A stretch of DNA of 64,000 bases from Gyrodactylus bullatarudis (lineage: Eukaryota > Platyhelminthes > Monogenea > Gyrodactylidea > Gyrodactylidae). The stretch lies in the NCBI GenBank assembly GCA_012064415.1, contig SSNU01000223.1, forward strand, positions 310,001 to 374,000. The letters are read 5' to 3'. The notes under the pieces are model-generated. The model had not been told where the DNA came from and searched no databases. It saw only the letters and a program-made list of their open reading frames with translations. This document shows positions 1 to 12,200 of this stretch, piece after piece (positions within the stretch are counted from its first letter, which is position 1; the number at the start of each line of letters is the position of its first letter). The translations under genes were made by a program, and so were the position numbers.

Positions 1-629
1 GACATTTGTCGTTCATCAATTATCTTATTAGAGTGATTATTATTTTAAGGAATTCTTATAAACCTGAATGTGAGCCGTATTGAGAGGCAAAATTCCAATA
101 AAGAACTAAAAGATTACAGTTTATCAATATAAAAAAACTATTTTTATCTTTAATCATGAAAAGTAATTCAACCAAATCCATATTCTGTCCTCAAATCTGG
201 TTCATTTCTTATTCATTTTTGTAGACCAATATATTTTTGCCCTCTAGAAATATCTCAATTTATGTCTCTGTCGAATCGATTTTGATGTGAGCATAAAGCC
301 CCATAGATTTAGTGAATGAAATCCAATTGATTGTCAAACTTTCTCTTCAAGGTTTCAAAATTTTTTAGTACAAAGATTAGTACTTTGGTTAGGATATGTT
401 ATATTTCCTCATTAAACATATTTTTGAAACCAATACATCTGTTGATTTCAAATAAACTATTCCTGTTAGAATTCATCTCAATTTTGAATTAGAAAATTGG
501 CCGATTAAAACATCCATTCAATTTCCCATTTTCCCAAGTTGAGGAGAATAGCTCAAAATTATATTAAAAAGAAGAAAAATAATTTCTTGAAATTCTATTT
601 GGATTGCTATTAGTCGTTCTTAGTTCTTT

Positions 630-920
630 AAACTTTCTTTTGTGAGAGTAACAGCTTCAATCCTGTACTACATTTCAATTTTAAAGATTTCAGGTTGAAG
701 TCAGTGATCTTTTGTGATGTTCTTTTCAAATTTAGTTCTGTCTTCTAGCATCTTTTATATTCCCTGTATGTGACACTTCTTTATTAGTGCAAGACCAATT
801 CCTTTGTCTAGTTTGATGATGGCTTCTTCTTTTTAGACGATTGATAGTTGTTTTATGTCGTCTCTCTAGAATTGAAATGCAAAACAGAATTGAAGCTGTT
901 ACTCTTACAAAAGAAAGTTT
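630..920. repeat. MITE-like inverted repeat, about 290 bp
   Basis: The sequence at 630-665 (core CTTTCTTTTGTGAGAGTAAC) is repeated in reverse complement at 887-920 with about two mismatches. No open frame lies between the arms. The form suggests a small non-autonomous DNA element. It lies just upstream of a splice acceptor, so it is probably intronic. No target duplication is evident. Confidence 0.5.
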
Positions 921-1010
921 GAAAATATAATTAGTTAGCTTTCATAGTTTTTATCACCTACTCAATATTACTTCACTCTCTGATAAACTTATTTATTTAT
1001 TAATTTTTAG

Positions 1011-1307
1011 ATGCTGAATCTAAGACATTCCTTGAGTAATGACGAAGCACCGGTACAATTGGTCCAAAAGCCTGTTGTAACTGTTGAACGAGCTAGACAT
1101 CAGCGTAGACGTATCAATCGGAATAGTTATCGCTCTCAGCCTCGATATCAGGTCACTGAGAGTCATCTTACTAATACCAACATGAATGATAATCACTATG
1201 ATGCTATGGATGGACTTGGAGATATTGACGATGATGATTCTAGCTCCGATGAAGATTCCAATTTTGTTGCCAAATACTATCAGAGACCATTCTTTTCCTG
1301 GTTCTAA
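1011..1307 (+). CDS. Last coding exon of an unknown plus-strand gene
   Basis: This open frame follows a clear 3' splice site (TAATTTTTAG at 1001-1010) and ends at TAA 1305-1307. Its first codon is ATG, but the acceptor directly before it makes this more likely a terminal exon than a start. The 98 residues are polar. There is a basic stretch in the middle (RHQRRRINRN), then an acidic run near the C-terminus (DIDDDDSSSDED), and the end is aromatic (YYQRPFFSWF). No domain, signal peptide or membrane segment is visible and I do not recognise the family. Earlier exons would lie before position 630 or outside the window. Candidate AATAAA signals follow, for example near 1519. Confidence 0.5.
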   Translation: MLNLRHSLSNDEAPVQLVQKPVVTVERARHQRRRINRNSYRSQPRYQVTESHLTNTNMNDNHYDAMDGLGDIDDDDSSSDEDSNFVAKYYQRPFFSWF

Positions 1308-3231
1308 CTCTCCCCCACTGTACTTGAATAAGTTGCTCAGTTCTCCTTTTTCTACCCACAATGTATTCTGACATTCCTTGCAATTCTACAATTCTTCTGA
1401 ATAATAATAGTAATAGTTCACTCAATCAATACATATATTTGCGAAATATTGGAGGGAATCCTCCCCTATTCAGATATTACACACACATACACAGACGATG
1501 AAACGTGTGCATGTAACTACAAATAAATTCTTCCCCCTATACGTATTGCATATTAAGCAGTACACTTGTCAGAATTGAACAGTTGTTATCTTTAAATTCA
1601 GATTCTCATAGTCAAAAATTGCTCCCTCGTTTCTCAAAAAGTCCCAGTGCTATAAAAAATTACTACAGAGATTTATGTGTCTTTTCTGATTTTCCCTTTT
1701 ATACTAAATATGACCAGGACAATTATTATTATTAACTCAACCCAAGTATATTTTTTTGTACAGCCAAGAAGTTTATGTATTCATTTTGTGTTTTTCTTTT
1801 TTAATTTGAAGTGTAAAAAATCCTATTTTAACCCATCTCTTTTCATGTACCAATGTATATGGGAAATAATCATGTTAAGGAATAACATAAAATTGCTCGT
1901 GTAAAATATGCTCCTACTGTAATCCTATTTAACAAGTTTTGATGAAATATATATCTGTATTTCAAGAGAGATGAAGGTAAAATTTCACCCTTTACTGCCC
2001 ATTTAGAATAAAGTTATATTTTTACTGTGATTTAAAATTAGATCTTTTTGGAAAATGAAATGAACAGTAAAAACAGTATTTCAAGTAAAAATTTAACAAA
2101 TGCGCTCAAGATAAAATATCACTCAAGAAATCAAATTATTTCAACGATAAGATTATGAAATAGAATTAAATTTTGTATCAGGTCTTGATGGCAAAAGATT
2201 AAAGATTAGATTTTTCGTTTGCATTCTCTTTATAGTAAAATTTTGGTTTTACATGGTTTCATTTTCGGTCCTCACTTTTCGAACCAGATTTTCAACAAAC
2301 AAAATTTTATATTGTTTTGAATCGTCCAACTAGTTATTACTCTAGTTGTTGGTACCCTGTAACAACTTTCAGGGCACTTGAAATGAAAAATTAGGAAATT
2401 TTCTATTCGATTCAGTTTCAAAATTAATTTTTTAACTTGTCTGGTTTACAAGATTAAAAAGCATATTTTTGAATATTTTAACTGATATTCAATTAGAGAA
2501 TTATCCCAGCAATTTGTTACTAAGAGGGATCGATTAATAGAGATAGGCTTTTTTTTCAAAATAGGACTATTATGTCTGACAAGTTTTTCACTCAAAATGC
2601 ACCATATTATTACTATGATTGGTAGAGAAATCCTTGTTTTCTATTTGGTGATTTAAGTGGTTTTTTACAGACTCCATAGTCATTTTGTAATCGAATTATG
2701 TCAAGAAATGTACAATCTGAAAACCGACATTTTTCAGATAAAACTACTGAAAAATACATACTTGTTTATCTAGAATAATTATATAAATGAAAAAAGCTTA
2801 TTCAACACACTCTGACACTTTTCGTATTGGAGATTAAATTAAAGATCGAAAGTAAACTTTTCACGTTGTTAGTCTAGTTATAGAGAGACACAAGTCATGA
2901 ACAAGCATGTTTATCGATCTTTTAAGAGAGATTTCGCAATTTTTTAATCAGCTCACAAAAAATAATTCACATGCGGGCCGAGATAAAACTATAAATTTGT
3001 GGGATCTGCAAAAATTATATTATCGATGAAAAAGCAATTCATTTTTAAAAAAATATCAACTTTTCTATTCATGGTTTTTATGATTAGCATAACAAATAGG
3101 ATTTTGTGTGATTTGCTATCAAAAACAGTCCATTCATATATAATAATAATAATAGGTGAAGAATCTTTTCGACAAAAAAATTACAAATAATTAAAAGGAT
3201 TTGTTTTCAGCCAATCAATGGGTAAAACTCT
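1308..3231. other. No gene seen: 3' UTR and intergenic DNA
   Basis: AT-rich sequence with several AATAAA-like signals in its first 700 bp, fitting the 3' UTR of the upstream plus-strand exon. It ends where the minus-strand EDEM3-like gene stops. The open frames present are short and without recognisable motifs. Confidence 0.5.
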
Positions 3232-6200
3232 CTATAAATCAAAAGATTGTGAAGCAACCCTTAAAGTATTATTCAAGATATCTGGGATATTCGAATCATG
3301 TGGAAGATCTTGAAAAGTGTAAAAGATGATAATTTCCGAGGTGGTATCATGATTACTGGTGCTACCATCTAGGAATTCGAACTCTACACACTTCATAAAG
3401 AATAAAGACCAATCTTTTGGAATGTGTACAGCATGATCGTTATTATACTCGGGATCATGAGCTTCAGAATAATATTCATACGATAACTGGTAGAGTTTCT
3501 TCAACATTCCAAAGCATTGATTATCTATTGGGGCAGGCAACATAATTCGATCGAATTCTATAGCTAATTGAGAATATTCTCTTAGGAAAAATGTATCAAC
3601 AAGGCCCTTTGGCATAAAGAGTCGCATTCGAAAACCAACATCGGCCTTTTCATAGCGAATACCCTTGAGTTTCATATCCCTCATTCTCGGAGTTGGATCA
3701 GAGTCTCTTATTTCCTGGAAGGACACGTGCATAGATACAAAGGTAACTGGATACTTTGTATCCTGATTTACTGGGTGCGTAAGTAGGCCTATCATGGTTA
3801 ACAGACTCAAATTCATTTTGTCTCCCATAAAAGCTGATGGAGACCCAGAAGGATTGTTATTGTACATTTTTGACATATACTCGAGTAGTTTGGTAGCCTC
3901 GTGATTGTATAAAAATATTGCAGGAATATCAAGATTAGAGATAAGATCTTCTGGCTTATCAGCAGACATGGAAAAGGGTGGAAGGGAAGTAATACTCCCA
4001 CTATCGGCATTATCAACAACAATCATTCCGAGGACACCATGATCCTTTAGTCTACGAGCCTTTTCAATAAACATGCAACTTCCTCGCAAGACAACAGCGA
4101 TTGAATTCTTCAGGGAAAGACTGTTTGTTGAGTTTCTATCATTTGAAGCGTACTTTTGAAGTCGAATATTCTTGAAATGTCCGTGGAGTGGAGATTTGAA
4201 GCCGATCGGCTCGACATCCTTGCATGCCTCAATTGGCTCAGCAATAACCAGAGGGCCATATATGAAATTTCCAGATAGAATTTTTTCGTCTCTTTCTGGA
4301 AGAAGGAGTAGATTTTAAAATGATATTCATTCTCAATTTCATTTGAACTCAAATTCATTTTTTTCAGTTAAAATGTTCTAATTTTATAATATAATTCTCT
4401 TAAACTCAGGTCAACATTAGAATTCTCAGCCGTTGGTCATTCAAACGTATCTCCGGTGATAGTCTTCACAAGATCTCTTTATTCGTACGACAAGCTCATC
4501 AAAAAATACTATTCAATCAGATTAGAGAATCAGAAATCTAATTTTGACGTGAGTTTTAATCAATTTCATTATAGACAACCTTAAATAAAAATTAGTAAAC
4601 GTAGTTTCAATTGGAATGTAACCAAACTTTTTCCCAAGTCTCTTCCAGACGTTTCGGTACTGAGATAGTCAAGTACCTTCTTCAGTGGATATATTCCAAT
4701 TAGATTTACTTTTACTAAGTTTTATTGAAGATTTCAGGTTCCATCATGTAACAAAACAATTTTCCTATTTTTTTAGATTCTAATAAAATTAAAGTTGTTA
4801 TTGTCACAATACTGAATATTTGCAGAAGCAGACGAGATCAATCTGATTCATTTGGAAGAGTATTCGTTTTGGTTAAATATAGTAAAATATGGATAGAAAC
4901 GAACCTGGTGAGAGATATAATTTTTCCTGGGGCCATTTACCAAATTGAGATGGCCAGCCTTGTAAACTGATTGAGCTGGAATAAGGCATATGCATTATTG
5001 TAAGATGGCGCTTCTTTATTTGATTACCTAAGGGGGATTGAAAATTTAAGAAAATCCAATTCGATTTTTATTAAAGAAAGCAAAGCGTTTTCTAAACATT
5101 TACTGACGAAAACCCTAAATCTGAATTTGATATTAAAGATACCAAATGAATACAGTTTCTATAATATGAATAGGATTCTTGTTAGTCATAATTTCGTGAT
5201 TCCATCAACCTACTTAAAAGTAGGAATTCAAAAATATTTTTGAATATTCAATGAATAAAGTCTTTAGTAATAATTTTCAATAAAAATTCAGTTACTATTT
5301 GGACTTACTATCATTTTCACTGACATCATTGATTTTTATCAACTGCTGGATAAGATTTAAGCCTTGACTCGCCGAAATTTTGGATTCAGCCTAAAAAGTA
5401 GAGTATGGTAAAAATAAAAATACACTAAAGAGGTTAGAGTCGCTTTTAAGGAATTTACTATGCATAAAAAGGAAAAAATTCAGGAATTCTCTATCAGTCT
5501 TGAACAGTCTTCCACTTTTAAATCAAATATTCAGCTCAGAGGGAGAAAATTTTAATCTGTAAGATGCTTGAGAACATCGGTTTTGAGCTGATCATCGTGG
5601 TCATGTTTTGAAAAATAAGAAATTGATGCCAGTTATTTCACACTTCGATACAATGAAGTGTTAATTTACTTTGAGATGAAATTTTTATCAAAAAGCTATT
5701 AATCAAATAACCAGTGTAGTTTTTAAAAAAAAGTTTTATTATTCAAAATTTGTATGTAATAACTTATTACTAATAAGATCTTATTTGTGAAATAACTGAC
5801 ATCATCTTCTTATTTTTTTCAAAAAAATATGGGAATTTGGCGTCAAATCGAAATTCGAAAAATTACCATATTTTTTTTAAATTCAATTTATTTTCAGAAT
5901 TTTTTTCTAATGGTATGAGCAGGCAACATGATCTCAATTCCTAAAAATCTTTATCGTATTCGAATTCTTGATGAAAAAATTAAAATTTTTGTAAAAATCA
6001 TGGATTTCCAACTTTGGTTCAACCAACTTTAGATACTTGTGCGATATTGGAGTAGACAGTCTTTATTTCGAATGGACAAAAAATGGGGAGCCTAACAGAT
6101 AATTTACTTTAATTAATCGGTTAATTTTAAAAAATGCATATTGTAATATATAAACTAGAAGAGAACATTATCATATAGCAAGTGAACAGTCCTATAGGCA

Positions 6201-9104
6201 ATGAAAGGATTGTTTTCAAAAGAAAATTGATTTTATGAATGCATTTAATGTAGCATATTAACGTACCATATTCGGATTATGGACTAGTTCAATTTTATTG
6301 TCCTTTGATAATTTAATTGTGATACCCATTTTCCTGAGTGAAGTCATTTGAGCTTCATTGGTTAGCTGGATGTTGCCGAGATCGTTGAGCAGATTGATCT
6401 GAGGAAGTTTTGACTCCACAAAGAAGTTATCATTACTAGAGAATTCATTATCCGTTTCATCTCCAGAGAAGAATGGAGATACTTGATGAGCAAACCGTTT
6501 TAGGGGATATCGAATACGATTGTTGTGTTGCCATAGATCGTATTCAAGATTATCTTCATTGCTTTGATTATTTGATAAGAGGGCATAGAGATAGGCGTCT
6601 AGATTTTGATCGGGATTAAACTTTTCAGAGGAATTGAACTTGGCAAGAGAATTTTTCCGGGCTACCATTTCATAGAGATTTTGACACTTTTCTAAAGGCC
6701 GAAAAGTCTTTGGCCATGATGTTGATGAATCTCGATCCTCTGGGGGTCTATTTATCAAGGAAAGACTTATCGGTAATAAATGAGCTTCTGTTGTAAAGAT
6801 GTAATCATTCAGGTCTATAGAGATATCTCCTTCTGAGGAAAATATCAGATATAAATACTTGAAGGTTTCAGCTAGGAAGAAGGAATCCATTTGATCGAAT
6901 TTTTCCAACGTCTTGACATCCTTTATGGCAGCATAGCCACATTCAACACGGGAATATTTCTCGATATTATCAACAATTGATGCAGCAACTTCAATATAAT
7001 AAGGATCCTTTGTTGCAAGATATAGAAAGTAGGTGGACTCGGCGAATTCCGGTCTGAGTAAATGATGAGCCCAGTAGACTTTCAGGTCTGGAGTGAAGGC
7101 TTCCGGCAGAAATTTATGACGTTTTATCACCTGATGGAACATTTCATGCATTTCAATTCCGTCAATAACATCGCCAAGTAATACATTCATTGCTGGCCAG
7201 AATGCAAGCAGTGCATCAAGGAACATTCGAGTTTTTTGCAGAGGTCTATGCATCTCTACATTGAGAAAGACAAAGGGCCAGGCCAAGTTCTCACTATCTT
7301 GCATATATTTTTTGATTGAGTTGTAATGAATTTTGAATTTGTCCAGGTAAGTCTCATCGCCAAAGAGAATGTACGCTTTCAGAAGGTACTCGTAATAAGA
7401 ATCAACTCCAGCACCGACACCAGAATCTGATTAATCAAGAATTTAAATGTATGTTTTCTTTAAAAAACTTCACGACTCAGGGACTAATTATAAGTAGGGA
7501 TATTAAAATAAGTAGTTAATATTCAGATGTCAAAAGTGCCACATTTGATAGTTTTTCTCTTACAATCAATTCAGGGGCAGTCTGATTGGCTTATAAAAGA
7601 TTTGGCATTCAAAAAATAAACAGAGTCCAATAATTAATGAAAGCCGCCCAAATTTGGTAATTCTTTTAGCTTTGAATTCAATAAAACTGAGAAAAATGAA
7701 GAAGACAAATTTTTCGATTCAGTTTTTTCCAGTTTCATAATTTCTTGTCAAGAAAAAAAAATTGAAGAGAGAGTCGTTAAAATTTCTATCGATACGAAAA
7801 CCTATTAATCTATGTATTGCACTATCCATTAAAGTAATATATCGGAATAAAGTGAAATATTCGCTTATCTTTTCTAACATTCTCTATGAGGTTAAGACCA
7901 GAAAAATGTAGTACATTTTATCACTACGTAGTGATAAAATCCGATGAAGCGATTTAATTTTGGAGAAGGAAAATTTAATCATCCATAATTATCAATTGAT
8001 AGTTTTAAGGAAATCAATTCGGTAACAATATATCAAAAGTGGTATATTCTTAGCTCTAGTGAATTTTAACGACTTCAAATATTAGTTTTTGCATTGGGTT
8101 TATGATGAAATTATTGAAATTTATCTAATTGGCATTAAGAGAAATTATTAAAATACCTAGATTTTAAATTCGATATTGATTCAAGTGATTAGGGAAATAA
8201 TGTTCAAGACGCTATTTATCAAAGTAACTAATTATGCCTTTGAGTAATGACAATAAAAGAAATGATAATTACCCGGTCTAATCCAATTGCCAGTATGAAT
8301 GTTGATGACACTGCCCACAAGGTCTGAATATCTATTCCTATGATCGAATATGGTGAATAGGGCTTTTTTAGCTTTGGCTTCATAGATGGGATTATTTGTA
8401 TATCGACTGAGAGATCCAAATTCAAGTATTAATGTGCCAGCACATGCTGTACACGTGTTAGTTTCACTTTTAACACGTTCTGTAACACCGTATTTGAGAT
8501 TTATTCTCGAGTAAGGAATTCCCGTTTCTGTTTCGAATGCTGGTAACATTTTATCTACAAGAATAACTGCTAGATCCAAGAGTTCTGTAGTATACCAATC
8601 TAAAATTTGATTAGATTTGTTATTCTTCACGAGTAAAGCTGCTGTATGACCGCCTAAGAGGCCTCCGAGAACTCTGATGTTGGTCTCGAATAACGAAACT
8701 TCGATATCAGTATCAAAAGATATATCCATAACATTGATGATAGCCTTTTCAAAATTTTCATAATCACCAAGTATCTAAAATCAATAAAACTCGTCTTACA
8801 AAAATAGTATCAAGCGTGTCTACAAGAGTCAGCGTGAAATTACCAAGAGAATCATCGATATCGCCTCGAGATTTTTCAGACCCTCGATAACGACCTTTAC
8901 ATGAGAGAGGCATCAATTCATCAGCTGGAAAAGCATATTTCATATAGCTTCCGTAGGCATGTTGGAACATTTGCTTGACACGATTTCTGAAAAGTTACGA
9001 AAATAACGATAAAATTACTTGTATTCTTGTTTATCTACATCAGCTAATGATATTCTGCAAAATAATATTGCAACGTAAAAGAGGAATAGTGTAGATAAAT
9101 ACAT
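3232..9104 (-). CDS. EDEM3: EDEM3-like ER mannosidase (GH47 plus PA domain)
   Basis: ER-degradation-enhancing alpha-mannosidase: EDEM proteins trim mannose from misfolded glycoproteins in the ER lumen and mark them for ERAD. Exons (descending) are 9104-9019, 8986-8800, 8774-8273, 7426-6267 and 4295-3232. The introns are 32, 25, 846 and about 2000 nt. The first ATG starts a hydrophobic signal peptide ([15 protein letters not shown]). GH47 hallmarks follow: [54 protein letters not shown] and TTEAH. The last exon carries a protease-associated domain ([18 protein letters not shown]). GH47 plus PA points to EDEM3 rather than EDEM1/2. Exon 4 ends in phase 0 but the last exon begins in phase 1, so at least one small exon between 4296 and 6266 is unresolved; about 4900-4970 (minus) is a candidate. 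The C-terminus is SQSFDL, not a classical KDEL. Length is about 1000 residues, near the family's usual size. Confidence 0.9.
4583..4728. repeat. Short inverted-repeat element in EDEM3 intron
   Basis: Outer arms of about 40 bp at 4583-4620 and 4689-4728 are inverted copies (core ATTAGTAAAAGTAGATT with variants). The centre contains GACGTTTCGG and CTTCTTCAGTGG, a CGAAACGTC...CTGAAGAAG type motif often seen in untranslated parts of Penelope-like elements (family knowledge, weak). A related half copy lies at 12620-12715 and another fragment at 47559-47605. Confidence 0.55.
7915..7940. repeat. 26-nt perfect palindrome in EDEM3 intron
   Basis: The sequence reads identically on both strands around ACTACGTAGT. 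It lies in the 846-nt intron between EDEM3 exons 3 and 4. There is no repeat partner elsewhere that I noticed. Confidence 0.7.
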
Positions 9105-9229
9105 ATCTACTTTAGTAAGAGCATTTAGTCATTTTTGCCAACTTGTAAAAGAATTCAAAATACCGCCAATTTACTAACAAGCTAAGATAGTTTTTGTTTA
9201 AGACAACTCAATTTATAAAATGTACATAA
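9105..9229. promoter_or_regulatory. Shared promoter between EDEM3 and SLC12A9
   Basis: Only 125 bp separate the two divergent start codons (minus ATG at 9104, plus ATG at 9230), so both genes must use a common upstream region unless distal exons exist. A CCAAT motif is present at 9166-9170. A TATA-like TTTATAAAAT lies close to the SLC12A9 start, perhaps too close to act for that ATG. Confidence 0.55.
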
Positions 9230-12200
9230 ATGAATCAAGACTCTAGAAGAAGTTTAAGTACATTTGGAGGAGTTTTTTGTCCTGTCACATTATCTCAGTT
9301 TAGTAGTGTTATTTTCCTTCGCCTTGGCTTCTTTGTCGGACAATGTGGACTCTATTTTACACTTTTACAATTAATCCTAGCCTACTCATTGTTAATTCTT
9401 ACAGTTCTTTCAATATGCGCGATTAGTACAAATGGCGCTATCGCGGGTGGGGGTGTTTACTGTAAGAACAATAATTCATATCATTTTATCAGTTATGTTG
9501 AGTAGAACACTTGGTCCTCAGATTGGGGGATCTATTGGATTACTCTTTTTTATATCTCAAGTCTTTTCTGCTTCTCTCTACATATCCGCTGCTGTTGAAG
9601 GCATATGCACAAACTTTGGACCTGAAGGTATTCTTGTTCATGGACTTCCCGGAGATGGTCAATGGTGGCGATATTTGTATGCTTCCGTTATAATGTTACT
9701 CTGCTTTGTCATTCTTACCATCGGCAGTAACTTTTTTGCCAAAGTTTCCCTTGGTATATTAGCTGTAAGCTAAATAAACTAATACATATTCTATTCATAT
9801 AGCTAGTTATATTTATAATATTTTCTGTCATTGGAAGTTTCTTCCGCTCTGCTATTAATATTCCGATACCATTTTCTAATACTATCGTTTATCCGTCTGG
9901 TACTAACACGACTCATTATGGATCATTCACTGGCTTCGATAAGCATACATTCCTCAAAAATTTGAATTGTAAATCTAGTTAAATTAATCTATCCTAGCCA
10001 ATTTTACAATCGATTATGTATCAGAGAATCAAATGAGTTTTGTAATTGCCTTTGCTGTTCTTGTCTCTGGTATAACAGGTATTATGAACGGAGCAAACAT
10101 GTCTGGAGAGTTGAAAGAGCCTGCAAAGTCTATACCCAGAGGAACACTCGCTGCTCAGTTATTTACCTTTTCCATTTACCTAATACTTATCATATTCACA
10201 GCTGCTACATGTGATAGATATTTACTATTGAATAATTACGTTTATATGCAAGGTATTGTCTATTGGGGACCTCTTGTTACTATTGGTGTCATTCTGACAA
10301 CAATATCAGCCGCTCTTGGAAATCTCATTGGAGCTTCGAGAATTCTTGAAGCCCTGGCAAATGATAACTTGTTTGGTGAGCACAATGATCAATTATTTTG
10401 CAAGATGTCCTTAAAAATTTTTTATCAATGTTCAAAGGTTATTTTTCATTATACGTAACGTTTCAAATATTATTCCCCGTGAACTTTTGACAACATTTGT
10501 TTTTCTGTCGTCTCAAATTATTTTATCTTCAAGCACCAACTAGAAAGAAAGAAAAAAACGTTATATATCGATCATAAATTCATTCTTCTCGTGAATATAT
10601 ATTTTTAGTAACAATAATATATATATTCGTAATAAAAGAAAAATAATAATAACTAAGAGATTATTTATTTAGGGATAATCTTGAAACATGCCAAATGGAC
10701 CACTTCGAATGGAAATCCCATTGTAGCTGTAATTGTTACTCATGTTCTCGCCATGGTAAGTTTATCGAATAACCTTTCTTTCATATTTATTCTGTAAATA
10801 TAACGGAAAAATTTAATATATAATATTTACAGTTGGTTTTTCCTAACTATAGTAACGTCATTGATATAAAAAATTCGAATCAATATTCTCGATGAAATTA
10901 ATAATAAAAATAATTCCTAAAGACTAGTAGCTGAAAATAAAAAGTTTATATGGATCGAACTTGTAGGAAAAAACTTTAAAAAATTTTCAATATTAGTGCT
11001 AGTGATTTGCATATTGAGTTGATTGTCTGGCTTTATCTTTTCGGCCATAAACAGAAGTTGAATTTGATCAAATAAATTTTTAAATTATATTCGTATTAAA
11101 GAGATTGATTGCTATAGATGAACCTAATACTTTTCTCTTTAATCTGATAGGACGAATTTTGGACATGAATCAGATAAGAAAACTCTTGACAAGAAATCGT
11201 ATTTTTCTTTTTAATTCATGTTGAAATTCGTGTTGGAATTCATATTTTATTATACAGTCTTAAAAATCGGACATTATTTTTATTCTACTCAATGATATTT
11301 TCCACTTTTGTAAGATGCAAGACTAAGGAAGGTCCCTATTTTTGAAAACGATTATTTCAACTCATTGGGTTTGGAAACTTTGACATGCAAAGGAAAGCCT
11401 TTACGATTTCTCACACTTATATTAACCAATTTACTCATAAGTAGGCGTATTATACAAAAATATATTATTTCGAAAAATCTTCATTTGTTTTACTAAACTG
11501 CAGATAAGTGGATTTTCTATCGGAATATCTACCAAAACTCTTTTTTATTCAGAATTAACCCAATAAAGTCCATTTTTTGGTGAATATATAATATTTTATA
11601 ACCTTGGAAAAAAACAGATTTATTCAAAGGTTTTTCGTACTTCTGTAGTTATTTAAAATTTTGCCAGGTTATACAAAACTTTAAGCTCTTTCGAATGGTA
11701 CAAGTATTGAGACGAGTATAATTCGAATAAGAAAGTTATTGCATTTCAGCTACGTGAAATAATATTTTTGGTTTCAATCGAGAGAGAGAAAAAATCTCTC
11801 TTTAATTATGTATACTTATCTGTTGGGTCTAATGAATTTGGTAACGTATTTTTCCTTACAGTAGAGACTGAAAATGATAAATCTATCTTCGATTTCATTG
11901 GTCGAGACAATACTCGAATTCCATTAGTCAACGAAAAGGAGCAGAGAGGTACATAAACAGAAATCATTTCGGGGGTAGAGTTTTGTGACATAACTTATGT
12001 CAGACCATTATTTATCCAATTTTACTGTATTCAACTGGGAACACTTTAATTGATTTTAAAATATCCTATCAATAATTAAAATGAATCTAGCGTCTTTTTC
12101 GGTCAAATTTCCTATGTTATCGGTAGCTCAGCTTAAAACCAATGTCACAAAACACTTGTCTCAGTTAAATGAAATTGATTTTTTTTGACATTTAAGATTA

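Noticed and set aside
1020..1425. Overlapping minus- and plus-strand frames over the 1011-1307 exon
   Set aside because: No splice context or motifs; they are shadows of the plus-strand frame that follows the good acceptor.
4640..4690. CTTCTTCAGTGG / GACGTTTCGG motif as a possible sixth hammerhead
   Set aside because: No CUGAUGA...GAA core; only an inverted repeat.
8228..8425. Minus frame [16 protein letters not shown]...
   Set aside because: A shadow in another frame of EDEM3 exon 3, which carries conserved GH47 residues in its own frame.
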